DNA of 64,000 nucleotides from assembly GCA_031268405.1 (NCBI GenBank), contig JAIRXF010000017.1, forward strand, positions 1 to 64,000, given 5' to 3'. The stretch is from Oscillospiraceae bacterium (GTDB lineage: Bacteria > Bacillota > Clostridia > Oscillospirales > Acutalibacteraceae). A model generated the notes under the pieces. That model was not told where the DNA came from and searched no databases. It saw only the letters and a list, made by a program, of their open reading frames with translations. Position numbers and translations under genes: made by a program. Below are positions 17,319 through 29,637 of the stretch, piece after piece (within the stretch, counting starts at the first letter, position 1; every line of letters starts with the position of its first letter).

Positions 17319-18518
17319 GTGAGATCGATAAAAAGAATCGTGTATGCAGACAGCGCTTCTACAACTAAAATGAGCGAAAATGTTTTACGCGGCATGACTC
17401 CGTTTTTAATTGAGAACTACGCAAATCCTTCAAGTATATATAGAAACGGCAGAGAAGCTAGAAAAGCACTGGAGCAATCTCGTGAGAAAATAGCGAAAAT
17501 TTTAGGTGCTTCGGCTGGCGAAATATTTTTTACATCCGGAGGAAGTGAAGCTGACAATTGGGCCATAAGGGGCGTTTGTAACAGATTAAAAAAAGAAGGT
17601 AAGAATCATATAATAAGCTCGGCTTTTGAACATCATGCTGTTTTGCATACTCTTCAAGCTATGGAAAAAGAAGGATTTTCTGTTACCTACTTAGATGTAT
17701 ATCGCGATGGAATAATTAAAATAAAAGATCTCGAAAGAGCTATAACAAAGAGCACTGCGCTTGTGACTATAATGTATTCAAACAACGAAATAGGAACGAT
17801 TCAGCCGATAGAAGAAATTGGCGAAGTTTGTAGAGAAAATGGCGTAATTTTTCACACCGATGCAGTTGGCGCGCTTTCAAGTGTTAAGTTTAATTTAAAA
17901 GAGCAAAAAATCGATATGCTTTCTGCATCCGCCCACAAAGTGCATGGACCAAAGGGTGTTGGAGCGCTATATATTAAGAAGGGATTAAAAATTTTAAATT
18001 TAATCGAGGGAGGCGCACAGGAAAGAAATCGTCGAGCGGGCACTGAAAATGTTGCAGCTATAGTTGGATTTGGTATTGCTTTGGAAGAAACTCAAAAAGA
18101 GATAGATCAAAAAAATAGAAGGCTTCTGGCTATGAGAAATCGACTCATAGATGGCATTATGAAAATAGAAAAGACAATTTTAAATGGTCACAGAGTAAAG
18201 CGATTACCGGGAAATATTAATGTTTGTTTTGAAGGAATCGAGGGTGAGTCTCTACTTTTAAGATTAGACAGCGAGGGAATTTGTACTTCTTCGGGCTCTG
18301 CTTGTACATCGGGATCTCTGGAACCAAGTCACGTTTTGTTGGCTATAGGGCTGTCTCACGAAATTGCTCACGGATCTTTACGCATAACTTTTGATCAAAA
18401 TAACACCGAAAAAGATGTTGATTATATTCTTGATAAATTGCCAAAAGTTGTCGATAATCTGAGAAGTATGTCTCCTATATGGAAAACACAAAAACTTCCT
18501 ATACAAAATCCTTTTTAG
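17319..18518 (+). CDS. nifS: Cysteine desulfurase (NifS/IscS type)
   Basis: 399 residues, PLP-dependent class V fold. 'ADSASTTKMS' opens the protein; 'TSGGSEADNWA' and 'HHAVLHTL' line the cofactor site. The PLP lysine lies in 'SASAHKVHGPKG' (about 207). The persulfide cysteine is in 'SSGSACTSGS' (about 328). It releases sulfur from cysteine for Fe-S clusters or tRNA thiolation. GTG start after GGGGTGA. No iscU, sufU, mnmA or thiI lies next to it, so the acceptor cannot be inferred. The window has two radical-SAM enzymes that would need Fe-S clusters. Confidence 0.93.
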   Translation: MRSIKRIVYADSASTTKMSENVLRGMTPFLIENYANPSSIYRNGREARKALEQSREKIAKILGASAGEIFFTSGGSEADNWAIRGVCNRLKKEGKNHIISSAFEHHAVLHTLQAMEKEGFSVTYLDVYRDGIIKIKDLERAITKSTALVTIMYSNNEIGTIQPIEEIGEVCRENGVIFHTDAVGALSSVKFNLKEQKIDMLSASAHKVHGPKGVGALYIKKGLKILNLIEGGAQERNRRAGTENVAAIVGFGIALEETQKEIDQKNRRLLAMRNRLIDGIMKIEKTILNGHRVKRLPGNINVCFEGIEGESLLLRLDSEGICTSSGSACTSGSLEPSHVLLAIGLSHEIAHGSLRITFDQNNTEKDVDYILDKLPKVVDNLRSMSPIWKTQKLPIQNPF

Positions 18519-18677
18519 AGATTTGAATTGATGATTATTTATGTAAACTTTTTCAAAACATAACTTTAAACTTATTTAATAGTTTGTTGCAAAATGAATT
18601 TTTAAAAAATCAAACAAGGTCATAATTAACACTTAAATTAATGATATTTTTTAATACGCGATAAGGACGTTTTTGTT

Positions 18678-20198
18678 ATGAGAGATGATATAATTAGAAC
18701 AAGATTTGCACCTAGTCCTACTGGATTTATGCACGTTGGAAATTTAAGAACAGCTCTGTATGCTTTTTTAATTGCTAAATCTTCAAAAAACGGAAAATTT
18801 ATTTTAAGGATAGAAGATACAGATAAAAACAGAAAAATTGAAGGTGCAATAGATCTAATATTTAGAACACTCAAAAAAGCTGGTCTTCAGCACGATGAAG
18901 GACCGGATGTGGGTGGAGATTTTGGCCCGTATGTTCAAAGTGAACGTCTTGATAAGTATATTGAATTTGCAAAATATTTGATATCCAAAGATAAAGCTTA
19001 CTATTGTTTTTGTGAAGATCAGCAAAATTTTGAGAATCGAGATCATGGAAATTCGTTTAAAAAATACAATAAAAAATGCAGAGGTTTAACAAAAGAAGAA
19101 GTTAAAAAAAATTTATCTTCCGGCGCTAAATATGCCATTAGACAAAAGATGCCATTATCGGGAAGTACCAGTTTTACCGATGCTGTTTTTGGAATGATAA
19201 TTACTCCGAACAGCGAACTCGAAGATCAGATTTTAATAAAACGCGATGGTTATCCAACTTACAATTTTGCAAATGTAATAGACGATCATGAAATGATGAT
19301 TACACACGTGGTAAGAGGCAGTGAATATCTGACTTCAACGCCAAAATATAATTTGTTGTACGAGGCTTTTGATTGGCAGACGCCCATATATGTGCACACG
19401 GGGTTGATAATGGGAGAAAATGAAGATGGAAGTGTTTCTAAGCTTTCAAAAAGACACGGTGCGACAAGTTTTGAGGATCTCGAAAATCTGGGATATTTAC
19501 CCGAGGTGATTGTAAATTACATAGCACTTCTGGGTTGGTACCCAAAAAACAATCAAGAGATTTTTTCTTTGGAAGAGTTAGTCGAAACTTTTTCAATAAA
19601 TAATATGAATAAAAGTCCGTCTATCTTCGATTATGGTAAATTAGATTGGTTTAATTCTGAGTATTTGAAGCTGAAAAGTGACGAGGATTTTATAAAAATT
19701 TGTGCGCCGTATATAAATAAAGCAGTACCAAAAGATTTTGCTTTTTTTAAAAAAAATAATAAGGATCTCGATGAAAATTCTAAAATATTGCTATCGATTT
19801 TGAGAACTCGAGTTGTAACTCTTTCTCAGATTCCCGGAATGCTGATGTTTTTAAAAATTTTACCACAATATGATGTTTCTTTTTTCGAAAATAAAAAAAG
19901 CAAATCAAGCATAGAGACATCGCTTAAAATACTGGAAATTGTCATTTCGGATTTTTCAAAAATTTTGATTTGGTCTCTAGAAGAAATAAAAGAAACCATG
20001 TTAAGTTTGGCAAAAAAATTGGAGGTAAAAAACGGTACAGTTATGTGGCCGATTAGGATTTCTATTTCTGGTACGATTGTTACCCCCGGGGGTGCTCCCG
20101 AAATTTTGAAACTTCTAGGCAAAGATGAGGCTATAGCAAGAATGGAATTTGGTATAAAAAAAATAAAAGAATATTTAAACCAATTATATAACTCTTAG
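18678..20198 (+). CDS. gltX: Glutamyl-tRNA synthetase
   Basis: 506 residues. Class I signature 'RFAPSPTGFMHVGNLRTALY' (HIGH-like HVGN, residues 18-21) and 'KLSKRHG' (KMSKS-like, about 254). In between are 'ILRIEDTDKNR', 'YPTYNFANVIDDH' and 'HVVRGSEYLTSTP', and a helical anticodon-binding domain completes the protein. It charges tRNA-Glu; whether it also charges tRNA-Gln for GatCAB cannot be told. ATG start, 160 bases after nifS, and a hairpin terminator right after the stop make it a single-gene unit. Confidence 0.96.
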   Translation: MRDDIIRTRFAPSPTGFMHVGNLRTALYAFLIAKSSKNGKFILRIEDTDKNRKIEGAIDLIFRTLKKAGLQHDEGPDVGGDFGPYVQSERLDKYIEFAKYLISKDKAYYCFCEDQQNFENRDHGNSFKKYNKKCRGLTKEEVKKNLSSGAKYAIRQKMPLSGSTSFTDAVFGMIITPNSELEDQILIKRDGYPTYNFANVIDDHEMMITHVVRGSEYLTSTPKYNLLYEAFDWQTPIYVHTGLIMGENEDGSVSKLSKRHGATSFEDLENLGYLPEVIVNYIALLGWYPKNNQEIFSLEELVETFSINNMNKSPSIFDYGKLDWFNSEYLKLKSDEDFIKICAPYINKAVPKDFAFFKKNNKDLDENSKILLSILRTRVVTLSQIPGMLMFLKILPQYDVSFFENKKSKSSIETSLKILEIVISDFSKILIWSLEEIKETMLSLAKKLEVKNGTVMWPIRISISGTIVTPGGAPEILKLLGKDEAIARMEFGIKKIKEYLNQLYNS

Positions 20199-20221
20199 TT
20201 ATCATATTTTTTTGTTCGCTT

Positions 20222-20263
20222 AAAAAGCTCACACGTAAATTTATTTTATATGCGAGCTTTTTT
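20222..20263 (+). terminator. Rho-independent terminator of gltX
   Basis: AAAAAGCTC pairs with GAGCTTTTTT across a long loop that itself contains short complementary segments. It ends in a T run, 24 bases after the gltX stop. Confidence 0.65.
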
Positions 20264-20298
20264 GTGCGAAATTATGCAGAGAATGGGGGAAATTTTAA

Positions 20299-20327
20299 TT
20301 GATTTTTATTGTTATTGGTGATACAAT
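20299..20327 (+). promoter_or_regulatory. Putative promoter P1 upstream of rpoB
   Basis: TTGATT, 17 bases, TACAAT, just after the gltX terminator. It would give a leader of about 390 bases before rpoB, or drive an unrecognised short RNA. Confidence 0.5.
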
Positions 20328-20436
20328 ACAACTCAATGGATATTATGGCTCGCGATCTAGGAAGGATATGCTTTAGTTCTACTTGTTTGAAGTTTGTTGG
20401 ATTTTTGTTTTATTTTTTAAATTTTAGAATTACAGC

Positions 20437-20465
20437 TTGACATTTTTGCACTCATGGGGTAAAAT
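20437..20465 (+). promoter_or_regulatory. Putative promoter P2 of rpoB
   Basis: TTGACA (perfect -35), 17 bases, TAAAAT. It is the strongest promoter match in the region, about 255 bases before the rpoB start. Confidence 0.65.
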
Positions 20466-20722
20466 GGTGAAATGTTATATTGTTTAGTGTGATGCTGAAG
20501 TTTTTGAATCTTAATCGATTGGTCACCCCTTGATCGTGGTATTTTGAATTTTGTTATCGTTTTCATTTTTTTTTCAGAAACATATTGAGGTGTTTTTGCC
20601 TGCCGCTCTTGTGGATTACTTAAGTTTTGTGAAGTTTAACGTATATATTACTTAATTTTGGAGATTGTTTTTGCATCTTTAAAATGTAGAATTAAAGTCT
20701 AATGTGAGGGGTGACTTAATCT

Positions 20723-23700
20723 GTGGCAAATGTGAGGTCAGTGAATCTCGGCAAGAGTGTTAGAGTGAGTTTTTCTAACGTCGATGAAGTTTTGCAGATG
20801 CCCAATCTTATAGAGGTACAAAAGAATTCCTACAAGTGGTTTCTGGATTACGGTATAAAGGAAGTATTGCAAGAGATATCTGGTATCACTGATTATACTG
20901 GAAATCTTGTGCTGGACTTTGTTAATCATAATCTGGATATTGAAAACCCAAATTACAGCATAGATGAATGCAAGGAGCGCGATGCGACTTATTCTGCGCC
21001 TTTGAGAGCTAAAGTTAGACTTCTTAACAAAGAAACGGGAGAAATTAAAGAATCTGAGGTATTTTTGGGCGATTTCCCTTTGATGACTGAAAGCGGAACT
21101 TTTATGATCAACGGGGCAGAGCGTGTTGTTGTTTCGCAACTTGTTAGATCTCCGGGAGTCTATTATTCTATGTCTTACAATAGAACCGGTAAACAGCTTT
21201 TTAATTTAATAGCCATTCCAAATAGAGGAGCTTGGTTAGAGTATGAAACCGATGCCAACGATGTTTTTTACGTAAGAATAGATAAAAACCGCAAACTTCC
21301 TGTTACAGTTTTCATAAGAGCTCTTGGTTTTGGGAGCGACGAGGAAATTTTAGAATATTTTGGGGAAGATGAGAGGATTTTAGCAACAATAGAAAAAGAT
21401 ATTTGTAAAACTGTTGAAGAAGCTTTGTTTGAAATATACAAGAGATTTCGACCAAGTGAACCACCCACACTTGAGAGTGCGCAAAGTTATATGGATTCGT
21501 TGTTTTTTGACGTTGGGCGCTATGATTTGTCGAAAGTTGGAAGATACAAATACAACAAGAAACTTGGTCTTGCATCTAGAATTAAAGGTTGCACTTTGAC
21601 TCGCTCGATAGTAAACCTGATAACTGGTGAGATCGTAGCCAATGAAGGTGAAGTTGTTTCTAAGGAAAAGGCTCTTAAAATAGATAGGCTTGGTATTGAT
21701 AAAGCCTATGTTTTAATAGATGGAAAAGAAGTTAAAGTTATATCTAATTCTATGGCAGATCTTAGTGAATTTGTCAGCAAAGAAGTTGTTGAAAAATGTG
21801 GAATCGATGAAAAAGTAAGATTATCTTTACTTTCTGAAATCCTAAGTAAAGCCAACAACGATGATGAGATAATAAGAGAGATTCGTTCAAGAGCCGACGA
21901 GCTTGTTCCCAAGCATATCGTTATTGATGATATTTTCACCTCCATTAATTACCTAAATTGTTTGGCTCATGGTCTTGGTAACGTTGATGATGTTGATCAT
22001 CTTGGCAACAGACGAATACGTTGTGTCGGCGAACTTTTGCAAGGCCAATTTAGAATTGGATTTTCGCGGCTTGAGCGTGTAATTAGAGAGAGAATGACTT
22101 TGGGTGCACAGGATTCTGATTCTCTTATGCCACAGTCTCTTATAAACATAAGGCCGGTTGTAGCTGCAATAAAGGAGTTTTTCGGATCTTCGCCTCTTTC
22201 CCAGTTTATGGATCAAACAAATCCCCTTGCCGAGCTTACGCATAAGCGTCGTCTTTCTGCTCTAGGTCCAGGTGGACTTTCCAGGGATCGTGCTGGATTT
22301 GAGGTTCGTGATGTTCACTATAGTCATTACGGTAGAATGTGTCCAATTGAGACGCCAGAAGGTCCAAATATTGGGCTGGTTTCTTATTTGGCAACTTTTG
22401 CGCGTATTAATAGGTATGGATTTATTGAAGCTCCTTTCCGCCGTGTCAACAAAGAAAAAGGACACGTCACCGATGAAGTTGTGTATATGACCGCCGATGT
22501 TGAAGATGAATTCATTGTGGCACAAGCTAATGAGCCGCTTGATGAAAATGGTCATTTTGTTAACAGTAAAATCAATGGAAGATTTCGCGGGGAATTTGTA
22601 GAGATTGATAGAAGCCGGGCAGATTTTATGGATGTTTGCGCCAGAATGGTATTTTCGGTTGCGACAGCCATGATACCATTTCTTGAGAACGACGATTCAA
22701 GTAGAGCTTTGATGGGTTCAAATATGCAGCGGCAAGCTGTTCCATTGCTAACAACAGAGGCCCCTATTGTTGGCACTGGCGTGGAATATAAGGCTGGCGT
22801 GGATTCGGGGGTTTGTGTTCTCTCTAAAGAAGAAGGAATAGTTCGAAAGGTTCACGCGGATGCTATAACGATTGATTACGACTCTGGCAAAACTGAAACG
22901 CTAAAGGTAGCCAAGTTCGCAAAATCCAATAAAGGCACTTGTTTTAATCAAGTTCCAACTGTTAATTCTGGGCAAAGAGTTGAAAAAGGCGAAGTTTTAG
23001 CAGATGGCCCCTCAACAAGCAACGGAGAAATTAGTCTTGGCAAGAATGTTTTAGTTGGATTTATGGTTTGGGAGGGGTACAATTACGAAGATGCTATTTT
23101 GATAAGCGAGAAAGTAGTTCGAGAGGATATTTACACTTCTATTCATATGGAAGAATACGAAATTGAGGCGCGAGACACAAAGCTTGGCTCCGAAGAAATT
23201 ACCAGAGATATTCCGAATGTTAGTGAGGATTCTCTTAAAAATCTCGACGAATTTGGCATAATTCGCGTGGGAGCGGAGGTCAAGTCTGGAGATATATTGG
23301 TTGGCAAAATTACTCCAAAAGGAGAAACAGAACTCACAGCTGAAGAACGTTTATTAAGGGCGATTTTTGGAGAGAAAGCCAGAGAGGTTAGAGATACATC
23401 TTTAAGAGTGCCTCACGGGGAATATGGAATAGTTGTTGATGTTAAGGTTTTTACTAGAGAAGATAGTAAAAATGAGCTCTATCCCGGGGTAAATAAGGTT
23501 GTGAGATGTTATGTTGCTCAAAAAAGGAAAATTTCGGTTGGCGATAAAATGGCAGGTAGACACGGGAACAAAGGTGTTGTTTCTAGGATTCTTCCTGTCG
23601 AAGATATGCCGTTTTTGCCCGATGGGACTCCGCTCGATATTGTTCTTAATCCGCTTGGTATTCCTTCTCGTATGAATATCGGACAGGTTTTTGAAGTTCA

Positions 23701-24457
23701 TCTTGGATATGCGGCTAAGGCTCTTGGATGGAAAATTATGTCGCCTGTTTTTGACAGTGTTAGCGAAGAAGATATATTTTCCTGTTTTGAGAAGGCAGGA
23801 TGTGAAAGTAGTGGGAAAATTCTTCTTAGAGATGGTCGAACAGGGGAGTGTTTTGATAATCCCGTTACTGTTGGATATTTGTACTTTTTAAAATTACATC
23901 ACCTTGTTGATGATAAAATACACGCTAGGTCCACCGGTCCTTACTCTTTGGTAACCCAGCAGCCTCTTGGTGGAAAGGCTCAATTTGGAGGTCAAAGGTT
24001 TGGAGAAATGGAAGTTTGGGCTCTTGAGGCTTACGGTGCGGCATATACATTGCAGGAAATTTTAACAGTAAAATCGGATGATGTTGTGGGACGTGTCAAG
24101 ACTTATGAGGCCATTGTTAAAGGGCAAAATGTTCCAAAACCTGGTATTCCTGAATCGTTTAAAGTTTTAATAAAAGAGCTTCAATCTTTGGGACTTGATG
24201 TAAGAGTATACGAAAAGAATCAAAAAGAGGTTGACCTTAGAAGAAATTTTGATGAAAACGATAGTCCGGGATTAGGGTCACACAGAGATGCTGTGAAAAG
24301 AGGAGCAACAATCGAGTCATCTAATCGCTTTGCCTTAAACGACTCAAGCAATCTTAGCGACGGTAAAACTCCGTATGAAGCAGAGCTTATAGATGAGGAA
24401 GATAGGCAAACTGAAACTTTTGATTTGGAATCGCTTCTTGAAGATACCAGGGGTTAA
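20723..24457 (+). CDS. rpoB: RNA polymerase beta subunit
   Basis: 1244 residues, full length without lineage insertions that I can see. The rifamycin pocket '[19 protein letters not shown]' with '[16 protein letters not shown]' (about 490-525) is of the sensitive type. '[17 protein letters not shown]' follows. The active-site lysines lie in '[20 protein letters not shown]' (about 935-953) and '[20 protein letters not shown]' near the end. GTG start after GAGGGGTGA. It normally follows rplL; here it stands alone after a long leader, with rpoC 295 bases downstream. Confidence 0.98.
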   Translation: MANVRSVNLGKSVRVSFSNVDEVLQMPNLIEVQKNSYKWFLDYGIKEVLQEISGITDYTGNLVLDFVNHNLDIENPNYSIDECKERDATYSAPLRAKVRLLNKETGEIKESEVFLGDFPLMTESGTFMINGAERVVVSQLVRSPGVYYSMSYNRTGKQLFNLIAIPNRGAWLEYETDANDVFYVRIDKNRKLPVTVFIRALGFGSDEEILEYFGEDERILATIEKDICKTVEEALFEIYKRFRPSEPPTLESAQSYMDSLFFDVGRYDLSKVGRYKYNKKLGLASRIKGCTLTRSIVNLITGEIVANEGEVVSKEKALKIDRLGIDKAYVLIDGKEVKVISNSMADLSEFVSKEVVEKCGIDEKVRLSLLSEILSKANNDDEIIREIRSRADELVPKHIVIDDIFTSINYLNCLAHGLGNVDDVDHLGNRRIRCVGELLQGQFRIGFSRLERVIRERMTLGAQDSDSLMPQSLINIRPVVAAIKEFFGSSPLSQFMDQTNPLAELTHKRRLSALGPGGLSRDRAGFEVRDVHYSHYGRMCPIETPEGPNIGLVSYLATFARINRYGFIEAPFRRVNKEKGHVTDEVVYMTADVEDEFIVAQANEPLDENGHFVNSKINGRFRGEFVEIDRSRADFMDVCARMVFSVATAMIPFLENDDSSRALMGSNMQRQAVPLLTTEAPIVGTGVEYKAGVDSGVCVLSKEEGIVRKVHADAITIDYDSGKTETLKVAKFAKSNKGTCFNQVPTVNSGQRVEKGEVLADGPSTSNGEISLGKNVLVGFMVWEGYNYEDAILISEKVVREDIYTSIHMEEYEIEARDTKLGSEEITRDIPNVSEDSLKNLDEFGIIRVGAEVKSGDILVGKITPKGETELTAEERLLRAIFGEKAREVRDTSLRVPHGEYGIVVDVKVFTREDSKNELYPGVNKVVRCYVAQKRKISVGDKMAGRHGNKGVVSRILPVEDMPFLPDGTPLDIVLNPLGIPSRMNIGQVFEVHLGYAAKALGWKIMSPVFDSVSEEDIFSCFEKAGCESSGKILLRDGRTGECFDNPVTVGYLYFLKLHHLVDDKIHARSTGPYSLVTQQPLGGKAQFGGQRFGEMEVWALEAYGAAYTLQEILTVKSDDVVGRVKTYEAIVKGQNVPKPGIPESFKVLIKELQSLGLDVRVYEKNQKEVDLRRNFDENDSPGLGSHRDAVKRGATIESSNRFALNDSSNLSDGKTPYEAELIDEEDRQTETFDLESLLEDTRG

Positions 24458-24752
24458 GATCAGAGTTGTTGCAAAAATGCGAGTTTAATGGTGGAAAACA
24501 AAAATTATGAGTCGAGGTTGCACGCGGGATTTATAAGGTTTAATGTTTTGCTCAAAGATGTTGAGGTTTGAATTCGATGTTGCTGCGAGAATTGCAGGAG
24601 TTAATGATTGAGAAATGAATTATAGATTAATGTGATTCGAAGTTTTAGTGTTTTGTAGGTTTTTAAGAGTTTGTTTAGTCTTGATCCGATTGTTGTGCTG
24701 ACGGTTTTGAGAATTAATAATATTAAGCGACATAGATGGGGGCGTATAGAGA

Positions 24753-27700
24753 GTGGCACTTAATGTGTTTGAACAGATAAAAATAGGACTTGCTTCACCC
24801 GGACAAATCAGAAAATGGTCTTTTGGTGAAGTCAAAAAGCCAGAGACTATTAATTACAGGACTTTAAAACCCGAAAAAGATGGTTTGTTTTGCGAGCGAA
24901 TTTTTGGGCCCAAAAAAGACTGGGAATGTCATTGTGGAAAATACAAAAGAATTCGGTATAAGGGCAAAATTTGCGATAGGTGCGGTGTTGAAGTTACTAA
25001 ATCCAAAGTAAGAAGAGAGCGCATGGGTCATATAGATCTGGCGGCTCCGGTTTCACATATTTGGTATTTTAAAGGTATTCCATCTAAAATTGGGTTGGTT
25101 CTTGATTTATCTCCAAGAATGCTTGAGAAGGTTTTGTATTTTTCTCTTTATATAGTTACCAATCCTGGTAGCGCAAAAGAAGTTGTTAAATGTCAATTTT
25201 TAACCGAAAAAGAATACAGAGATTTGCGTGAAAAATATGACGAAGATTTTGAAGCTTCTATGGGCGCGGAGGCTATAAAAAAACTCCTTGAAGAAATCAA
25301 TCTTGATTCTCTATCCAAACAACTAAAAGAAGAACTTACCCACACAAATGGACAAAAACGTTTTCGTTTACTTAAACGTCTTGAAATAGTCGAATCTTTT
25401 AGATTTTCTGAAAATAAGCTCGAATGGATGATACTCGAGGCTTTGCCTGTAATTCCACCCGACATCCGTCCCATGGTGCAGCTTGACGGTGGACGTTTTG
25501 CAACATCAGATCTTAACGATTTATACAGAAGAGTTATCAACAGAAATAATCGTTTAAAGAGGCTTTTGGGTCTGGGCGCACCCGACATTATAGTTAGAAA
25601 TGAAAAAAGAATGTTGCAAGAAGCCGTTGATGCGTTAATAGACAATGGTCGCCGTGGACGCCCCGTTACGGGTGCTAATAATCGCCCACTTAAATCTTTA
25701 TCTGATATGCTTAAAGGAAAACAGGGTAGATTTAGGCAAAATCTTCTTGGAAAACGTGTGGATTATTCGGGTCGTTCTGTTATTGTTGTTGGCCCCGAGC
25801 TTAAAATTTATCAATGTGGACTGCCCAAAGAAATGGCATTAGAATTATTTAAACCCTTTGTTATGAAGCGACTTGTTGAAACTGGAGTTTCTAGCAATAT
25901 AAAGGCCGCAAGAAAGGCCATTGATAGAGTAAAACCTGAAGTTTGGGATGCTCTCGAAGTTGTCATTAAAGGTCATCCGGTTTTGTTGAATCGTGCTCCC
26001 ACCCTTCACAGGCTAGGAATACAAGCTTTTGAACCAATTTTAGCAGAGGGTCACGCTCTGAAACTTCATCCTCTTGTTTGCGCTGCGTACAACGCTGATT
26101 TTGACGGTGATCAAATGGCTGTGCATGTGCCACTTTCAGCCGAAGCTCAAGCAGAGTCGAGATTTTTAATGTTGGCAGCAGGCAATCTTTTAAAGCCTTC
26201 TGATGGTAGGCCAATGGCTGTTCCCACTCAAGATATGGTTCTGGGATCTTATTATTTGACTCTTGTAAAAGATGGAGAAAAAGGGGAAGGGAAAATTTTT
26301 ATGAACCCAGATGAAGCCGTGATGGCTTATGAGCTGGGTGTGATCAGTTTACATTCAAAAATCAAAGTTAGAAGAACCATGAAAATAGATAAAAAAACTG
26401 TTTCTAAAATAATAGAAACTACTGCTGGTTGCATTATTTTTAACCAACAAATACCACAAGATCTTGATTTTGTAGATCGTTCAATCGAGGAAAATTTTTT
26501 TAGATTTGAAATAGATTTTCTTGTAAATAATAAAAAATTAGGGCAAATTGTAGATTGTTGCATAAAATTACACGGTGCTAAAAAAACCGCGAAAGTTCTT
26601 GATGATATCAAAACTCTTGGTTTTAAATATTCTACAAAAGGGGCCATCACTGTTTCTGTTAGGGATGCGATAATTCCTGATGAAAAAAAAGCCATCATCG
26701 AATCTGCTGAAAAGAAAATTGACCAAATTTCTAACCAATTTAATAGAGGTCTTATATCCGATGAAGAACGATATACTCATGTTTTAAAGGTTTGGGATGG
26801 TGCCACAAATGAAGTAACTTTGGCGCTTAAAGCCAACTTGAGCGCCCCGAATCCAATATTTATGATGGCTGATTCTGGTGCCAGAAGTTCTATGAGTCAA
26901 ATCAGACAGCTTGCTGGAATGCGTGGGCTTATTGCAAATACCTCTGGTAAAACTATTGAAATTCCAATTAGATCTAACTATCGTGAGGGTCTTAATATTT
27001 TTGAGTATTTTATTTCTTCTAGGGGCGCCAGAAAAGGTCTTGCGGACATGGCTCTTAGAACTGCAGACTCGGGTTATCTTACAAGACGTTTAGTTGATGT
27101 TTCGCAAGATGTTATTATTCGTGAGGATGATTGCAACGCTAAAAGTGGAATAGTTGTTTTTGAAATTAAAGATGGAAAAGAGTCAATAGAGCCTTTGTTT
27201 GAGCGTTTGATCGGAAGATATCTTTGCGAAGATTTTAAAGACCCAGAGACGGGTAAGGTTTTGGTTTCAAAAAATAAATTGATGGATGCTAAAGATGCTA
27301 AAATAATTGTTGATCTTAATGTGCGAGAAATAGAAATTCGTTCTGTTCTGGGTTGTCGAGCCATAAAGGGTGTTTGTAAGAAATGTTATGGTTCCAACCT
27401 CGCAACGGGTTTACCGTCCAATATTGGTGAAGCTGTTGGAATTATTGCTGCTCAATCTATAGGAGAGCCCGGTACACAGCTGACTTTAAGAACTTTTCAC
27501 ACGGGTGGAGTTGCAGGTAACGATAGTGATGATATTACTCAAGGTTTACCCCGCGTTGAGGAGCTTTTTGAAGGAAGAAAACCAAGGCGTCTTTCTGTTA
27601 TTAGCGAAATAGCTGGCACTGTTAGTTTTCAGGAAATAAAAAATAATCGCCACGTAGTTGTTTGCAACAAAGAAACAGACGAGCAAGTTGCTTATCTTAT

Positions 27701-28295
27701 TCCTTTTGGATTGAGAATTCGTGTAGAAGAAGGCGAAGAGATTAAATCGGGTCATCGCCTGACTGAGGGTTCTGCAAATCCACACGATGTCCTTATGATA
27801 AGCGGCAGAGAGGCTGTTCAGGATTATTTGATAGCTGAAGTGCAAAAAGTTTATCGCATGCAAGGTGTTGATATTAACGATAAACACATTGAAATTATAG
27901 TTTGTCAAATGTTAAGAAAAGTAAAAATTAAAGACCAAGGAAGTACCAAATTTTTGCCAGGATCTTTGGTTGAAAGAGTTACTTTTGACATCGAGAATGA
28001 AAAGATTAAGCAAAAGATTGAGAAGGGTAAAGATGGGTTATCTGAGGCGGTTTGTATACCTGTTTTGTTGGGTATAACTAAGGCGTCCCTTGCCACGGAT
28101 TCCTTCCTATCAGCAGCATCTTTTCAGGAGACCACCAGAGTTTTAACAGATGCTTCAATTAAAAGCAAAGTGGATTCTTTGACCGGACTTAAAGAAAATG
28201 TAATAATAGGAAAATTAGTTCCAGCTGGCACTGGTATTTATGATTATGATGAGGTTTTTGTAGATACATCCCTTCCGGGAACTAGCGCTAGTTGA
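24753..28295 (+). CDS. rpoC: RNA polymerase beta' subunit
   Basis: 1180 residues. The N-terminal zinc ribbon '[20 protein letters not shown]' (about 59-78) precedes the clamp. The catalytic Mg loop '[12 protein letters not shown]' lies at about 447-458. The bridge helix and trigger loop are '[20 protein letters not shown]' and '[19 protein letters not shown]'. The second zinc site is 'GVCKKCYG' (about 872). GTG start after GGGGGCG. The 295-base gap from rpoB is unusual, because the two genes are normally adjacent. I see no clear terminator or strong promoter between them. Confidence 0.98.
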   Translation: MALNVFEQIKIGLASPGQIRKWSFGEVKKPETINYRTLKPEKDGLFCERIFGPKKDWECHCGKYKRIRYKGKICDRCGVEVTKSKVRRERMGHIDLAAPVSHIWYFKGIPSKIGLVLDLSPRMLEKVLYFSLYIVTNPGSAKEVVKCQFLTEKEYRDLREKYDEDFEASMGAEAIKKLLEEINLDSLSKQLKEELTHTNGQKRFRLLKRLEIVESFRFSENKLEWMILEALPVIPPDIRPMVQLDGGRFATSDLNDLYRRVINRNNRLKRLLGLGAPDIIVRNEKRMLQEAVDALIDNGRRGRPVTGANNRPLKSLSDMLKGKQGRFRQNLLGKRVDYSGRSVIVVGPELKIYQCGLPKEMALELFKPFVMKRLVETGVSSNIKAARKAIDRVKPEVWDALEVVIKGHPVLLNRAPTLHRLGIQAFEPILAEGHALKLHPLVCAAYNADFDGDQMAVHVPLSAEAQAESRFLMLAAGNLLKPSDGRPMAVPTQDMVLGSYYLTLVKDGEKGEGKIFMNPDEAVMAYELGVISLHSKIKVRRTMKIDKKTVSKIIETTAGCIIFNQQIPQDLDFVDRSIEENFFRFEIDFLVNNKKLGQIVDCCIKLHGAKKTAKVLDDIKTLGFKYSTKGAITVSVRDAIIPDEKKAIIESAEKKIDQISNQFNRGLISDEERYTHVLKVWDGATNEVTLALKANLSAPNPIFMMADSGARSSMSQIRQLAGMRGLIANTSGKTIEIPIRSNYREGLNIFEYFISSRGARKGLADMALRTADSGYLTRRLVDVSQDVIIREDDCNAKSGIVVFEIKDGKESIEPLFERLIGRYLCEDFKDPETGKVLVSKNKLMDAKDAKIIVDLNVREIEIRSVLGCRAIKGVCKKCYGSNLATGLPSNIGEAVGIIAAQSIGEPGTQLTLRTFHTGGVAGNDSDDITQGLPRVEELFEGRKPRRLSVISEIAGTVSFQEIKNNRHVVVCNKETDEQVAYLIPFGLRIRVEEGEEIKSGHRLTEGSANPHDVLMISGREAVQDYLIAEVQKVYRMQGVDINDKHIEIIVCQMLRKVKIKDQGSTKFLPGSLVERVTFDIENEKIKQKIEKGKDGLSEAVCIPVLLGITKASLATDSFLSAASFQETTRVLTDASIKSKVDSLTGLKENVIIGKLVPAGTGIYDYDEVFVDTSLPGTSAS

Positions 28296-28682
28296 GAAAA
28301 GGTATTATATTTTTAAATTGGAACCAGCGTTAATTTAGATAAAAAGCGATTGAAATTTATCACTTATTTAGCTTATAAGATATTTTGAGATAAAAAATTT
28401 TGATTGATTTATTGATTTGACAATTGGTGTTCATCTATGATAGAATCTAATAAAGTCTGGCGTGTGGTTCGTAAATGTTTATTGATTTTTGTTTGAAATT
28501 TTTAGATGTTTGGCATCTGATTATTATCGTTAAATTAGGTCAACTAAGCGTTTTTTGAGTTGCCGCAAATTAATAAAATTCTACTGTTTTGTCAAAATAA
28601 TAGTTACAGATTTTGTTTCGATATTCGTGTGGGTTTTTAAAATTCAGTATTTTGTATATTTAGTATTTAATGAGGTGTAGAT
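28296..28682. other. Intergenic region with rpsL promoter
   Basis: 387 AT-rich bases between rpoC and rpsL. A consensus-like promoter lies at 28417-28446 and an untranslated leader of about 230 bases follows. No ribosomal protein L7Ae-type gene, often found before rpsL, is present. Confidence 0.6.
28417..28446 (+). promoter_or_regulatory. Putative promoter of rpsL-rpsG
   Basis: TTGACA, 18 bases, TAGAAT; about 235 bases upstream of rpsL. Confidence 0.6.
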
Positions 28683-29111
28683 ATGCCAACCGTAAGTCAG
28701 CTGGTTAGAAAAGGACGTAAGGTCACACAGAAAAAAGCAAAATCTCCAGCTCTTTTAAAGGGATGGAATTCTAAAAAACGTAAGGCTATGGTTCAAAGAT
28801 CCCCACAAAAGCGAGGCGTTTGTGTTGTTGTTAAGACTGCTACTCCAAGAAAGCCCAATTCAGCTCAACGGAAAATAGCCAGGGTTAGGCTTTCTAATGG
28901 TTCTGAGGTGACGGCTTACATTCCTGGAATAGATCACAACCTTCAAGAACACAGTGTTGTGTTAATACGTGGTGGCAGAGTTAAAGATTTGCCGGGTGTT
29001 AGATATCACATCATCAGAGGTGCTCTTGATACACAAGGGGTTGCTAAGCGTCTTCAAGCGAGGTCTAAATATGGAGCGAAGCGTCCAAAAGCAGGTGCCG
29101 CCAAAGGTTAA
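28683..29111 (+). CDS. rpsL: 30S ribosomal protein S12
   Basis: 142 residues. '[13 protein letters not shown]' is the standard start. The decoding-centre loops '[11 protein letters not shown]' (streptomycin-site lysine) and '[20 protein letters not shown]' are intact and of the sensitive type. ATG after GAGGTG. It forms a two-gene unit with rpsG, 55 bases downstream. Confidence 0.98.
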   Translation: MPTVSQLVRKGRKVTQKKAKSPALLKGWNSKKRKAMVQRSPQKRGVCVVVKTATPRKPNSAQRKIARVRLSNGSEVTAYIPGIDHNLQEHSVVLIRGGRVKDLPGVRYHIIRGALDTQGVAKRLQARSKYGAKRPKAGAAKG

Positions 29112-29166
29112 TTTTAGGTTTCGGGGGTTGGTGCCGGTTTGTTCAATGCATTAAGGAGGAATAAAA

Positions 29167-29637
29167 TTGTCAAGAAGAGGTTCTATTTCAAAACGCGATG
29201 TCTTACCAGATCCAATGTACAATTCAAAATTAGTTACACGCCTTATCAATAATATAATGTTAGATGGTAAGCGTGGTGTGTCTCAAAGAATAGTTTACGA
29301 TGCGTTTGACGTTATAAAAGAAAGAACTTCCACTGAGCCGCTTGAAATTTTTGATAAGGCCATGGAAAATGTGATCCCCGCTCTTGAGGTTAAAGCTCGT
29401 CGTGTTGGGGGGGCTACTTATCAAGTTCCTATCGAAGTTTCTCCCGAACGAGGCCAGACATTGGGTCTTCGCTGGATAACCAAATATTCCAGACTGAGAA
29501 ATGAAAAAACCATGAAAGAGCGACTTGCTAACGAAATACTCGATATTATAAATAGCACGGGGGGATCTTTCAAAAAACGAGAGGATACTCACAAAATGGC
29601 AGAAGCAAATAAGGCCTTTGCGCATTATCGTTGGTAA
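29167..29637 (+). CDS. rpsG: 30S ribosomal protein S7
   Basis: 156 residues, the usual length, with '[18 protein letters not shown]', '[20 protein letters not shown]' and the C-terminal '[15 protein letters not shown]'. S7 nucleates assembly of the 30S head. TTG start after AAGGAGG. fusA and tuf, which follow rpsG in the str operon of almost all bacteria, are missing; a 696-base non-coding stretch comes instead. Confidence 0.98.
   Translation: MSRRGSISKRDVLPDPMYNSKLVTRLINNIMLDGKRGVSQRIVYDAFDVIKERTSTEPLEIFDKAMENVIPALEVKARRVGGATYQVPIEVSPERGQTLGLRWITKYSRLRNEKTMKERLANEILDIINSTGGSFKKREDTHKMAEANKAFAHYRW

Larger units (their letters stand above)
20199..20722. other. Long leader region upstream of rpoB
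   Basis: 524 bases holding the gltX terminator, two good -35/-10 pairs (20299-20327 and 20437-20465) and then about 255 bases of untranslated leader. A 26-codon frame at 20345 has no ribosome binding site. The leader is long enough for attenuation or RNA-level control of rpoB, but I cannot name a known motif in it. Confidence 0.6.

Noticed and set aside
20345..20425. 26-codon frame in the rpoB leader
   Set aside because: No ribosome binding site and no known leader-peptide pattern such as repeated regulatory codons.
20738..28096. Many open frames opposite rpoB and rpoC
   Set aside because: They are shadows of the two large genes, without binding sites or protein features.
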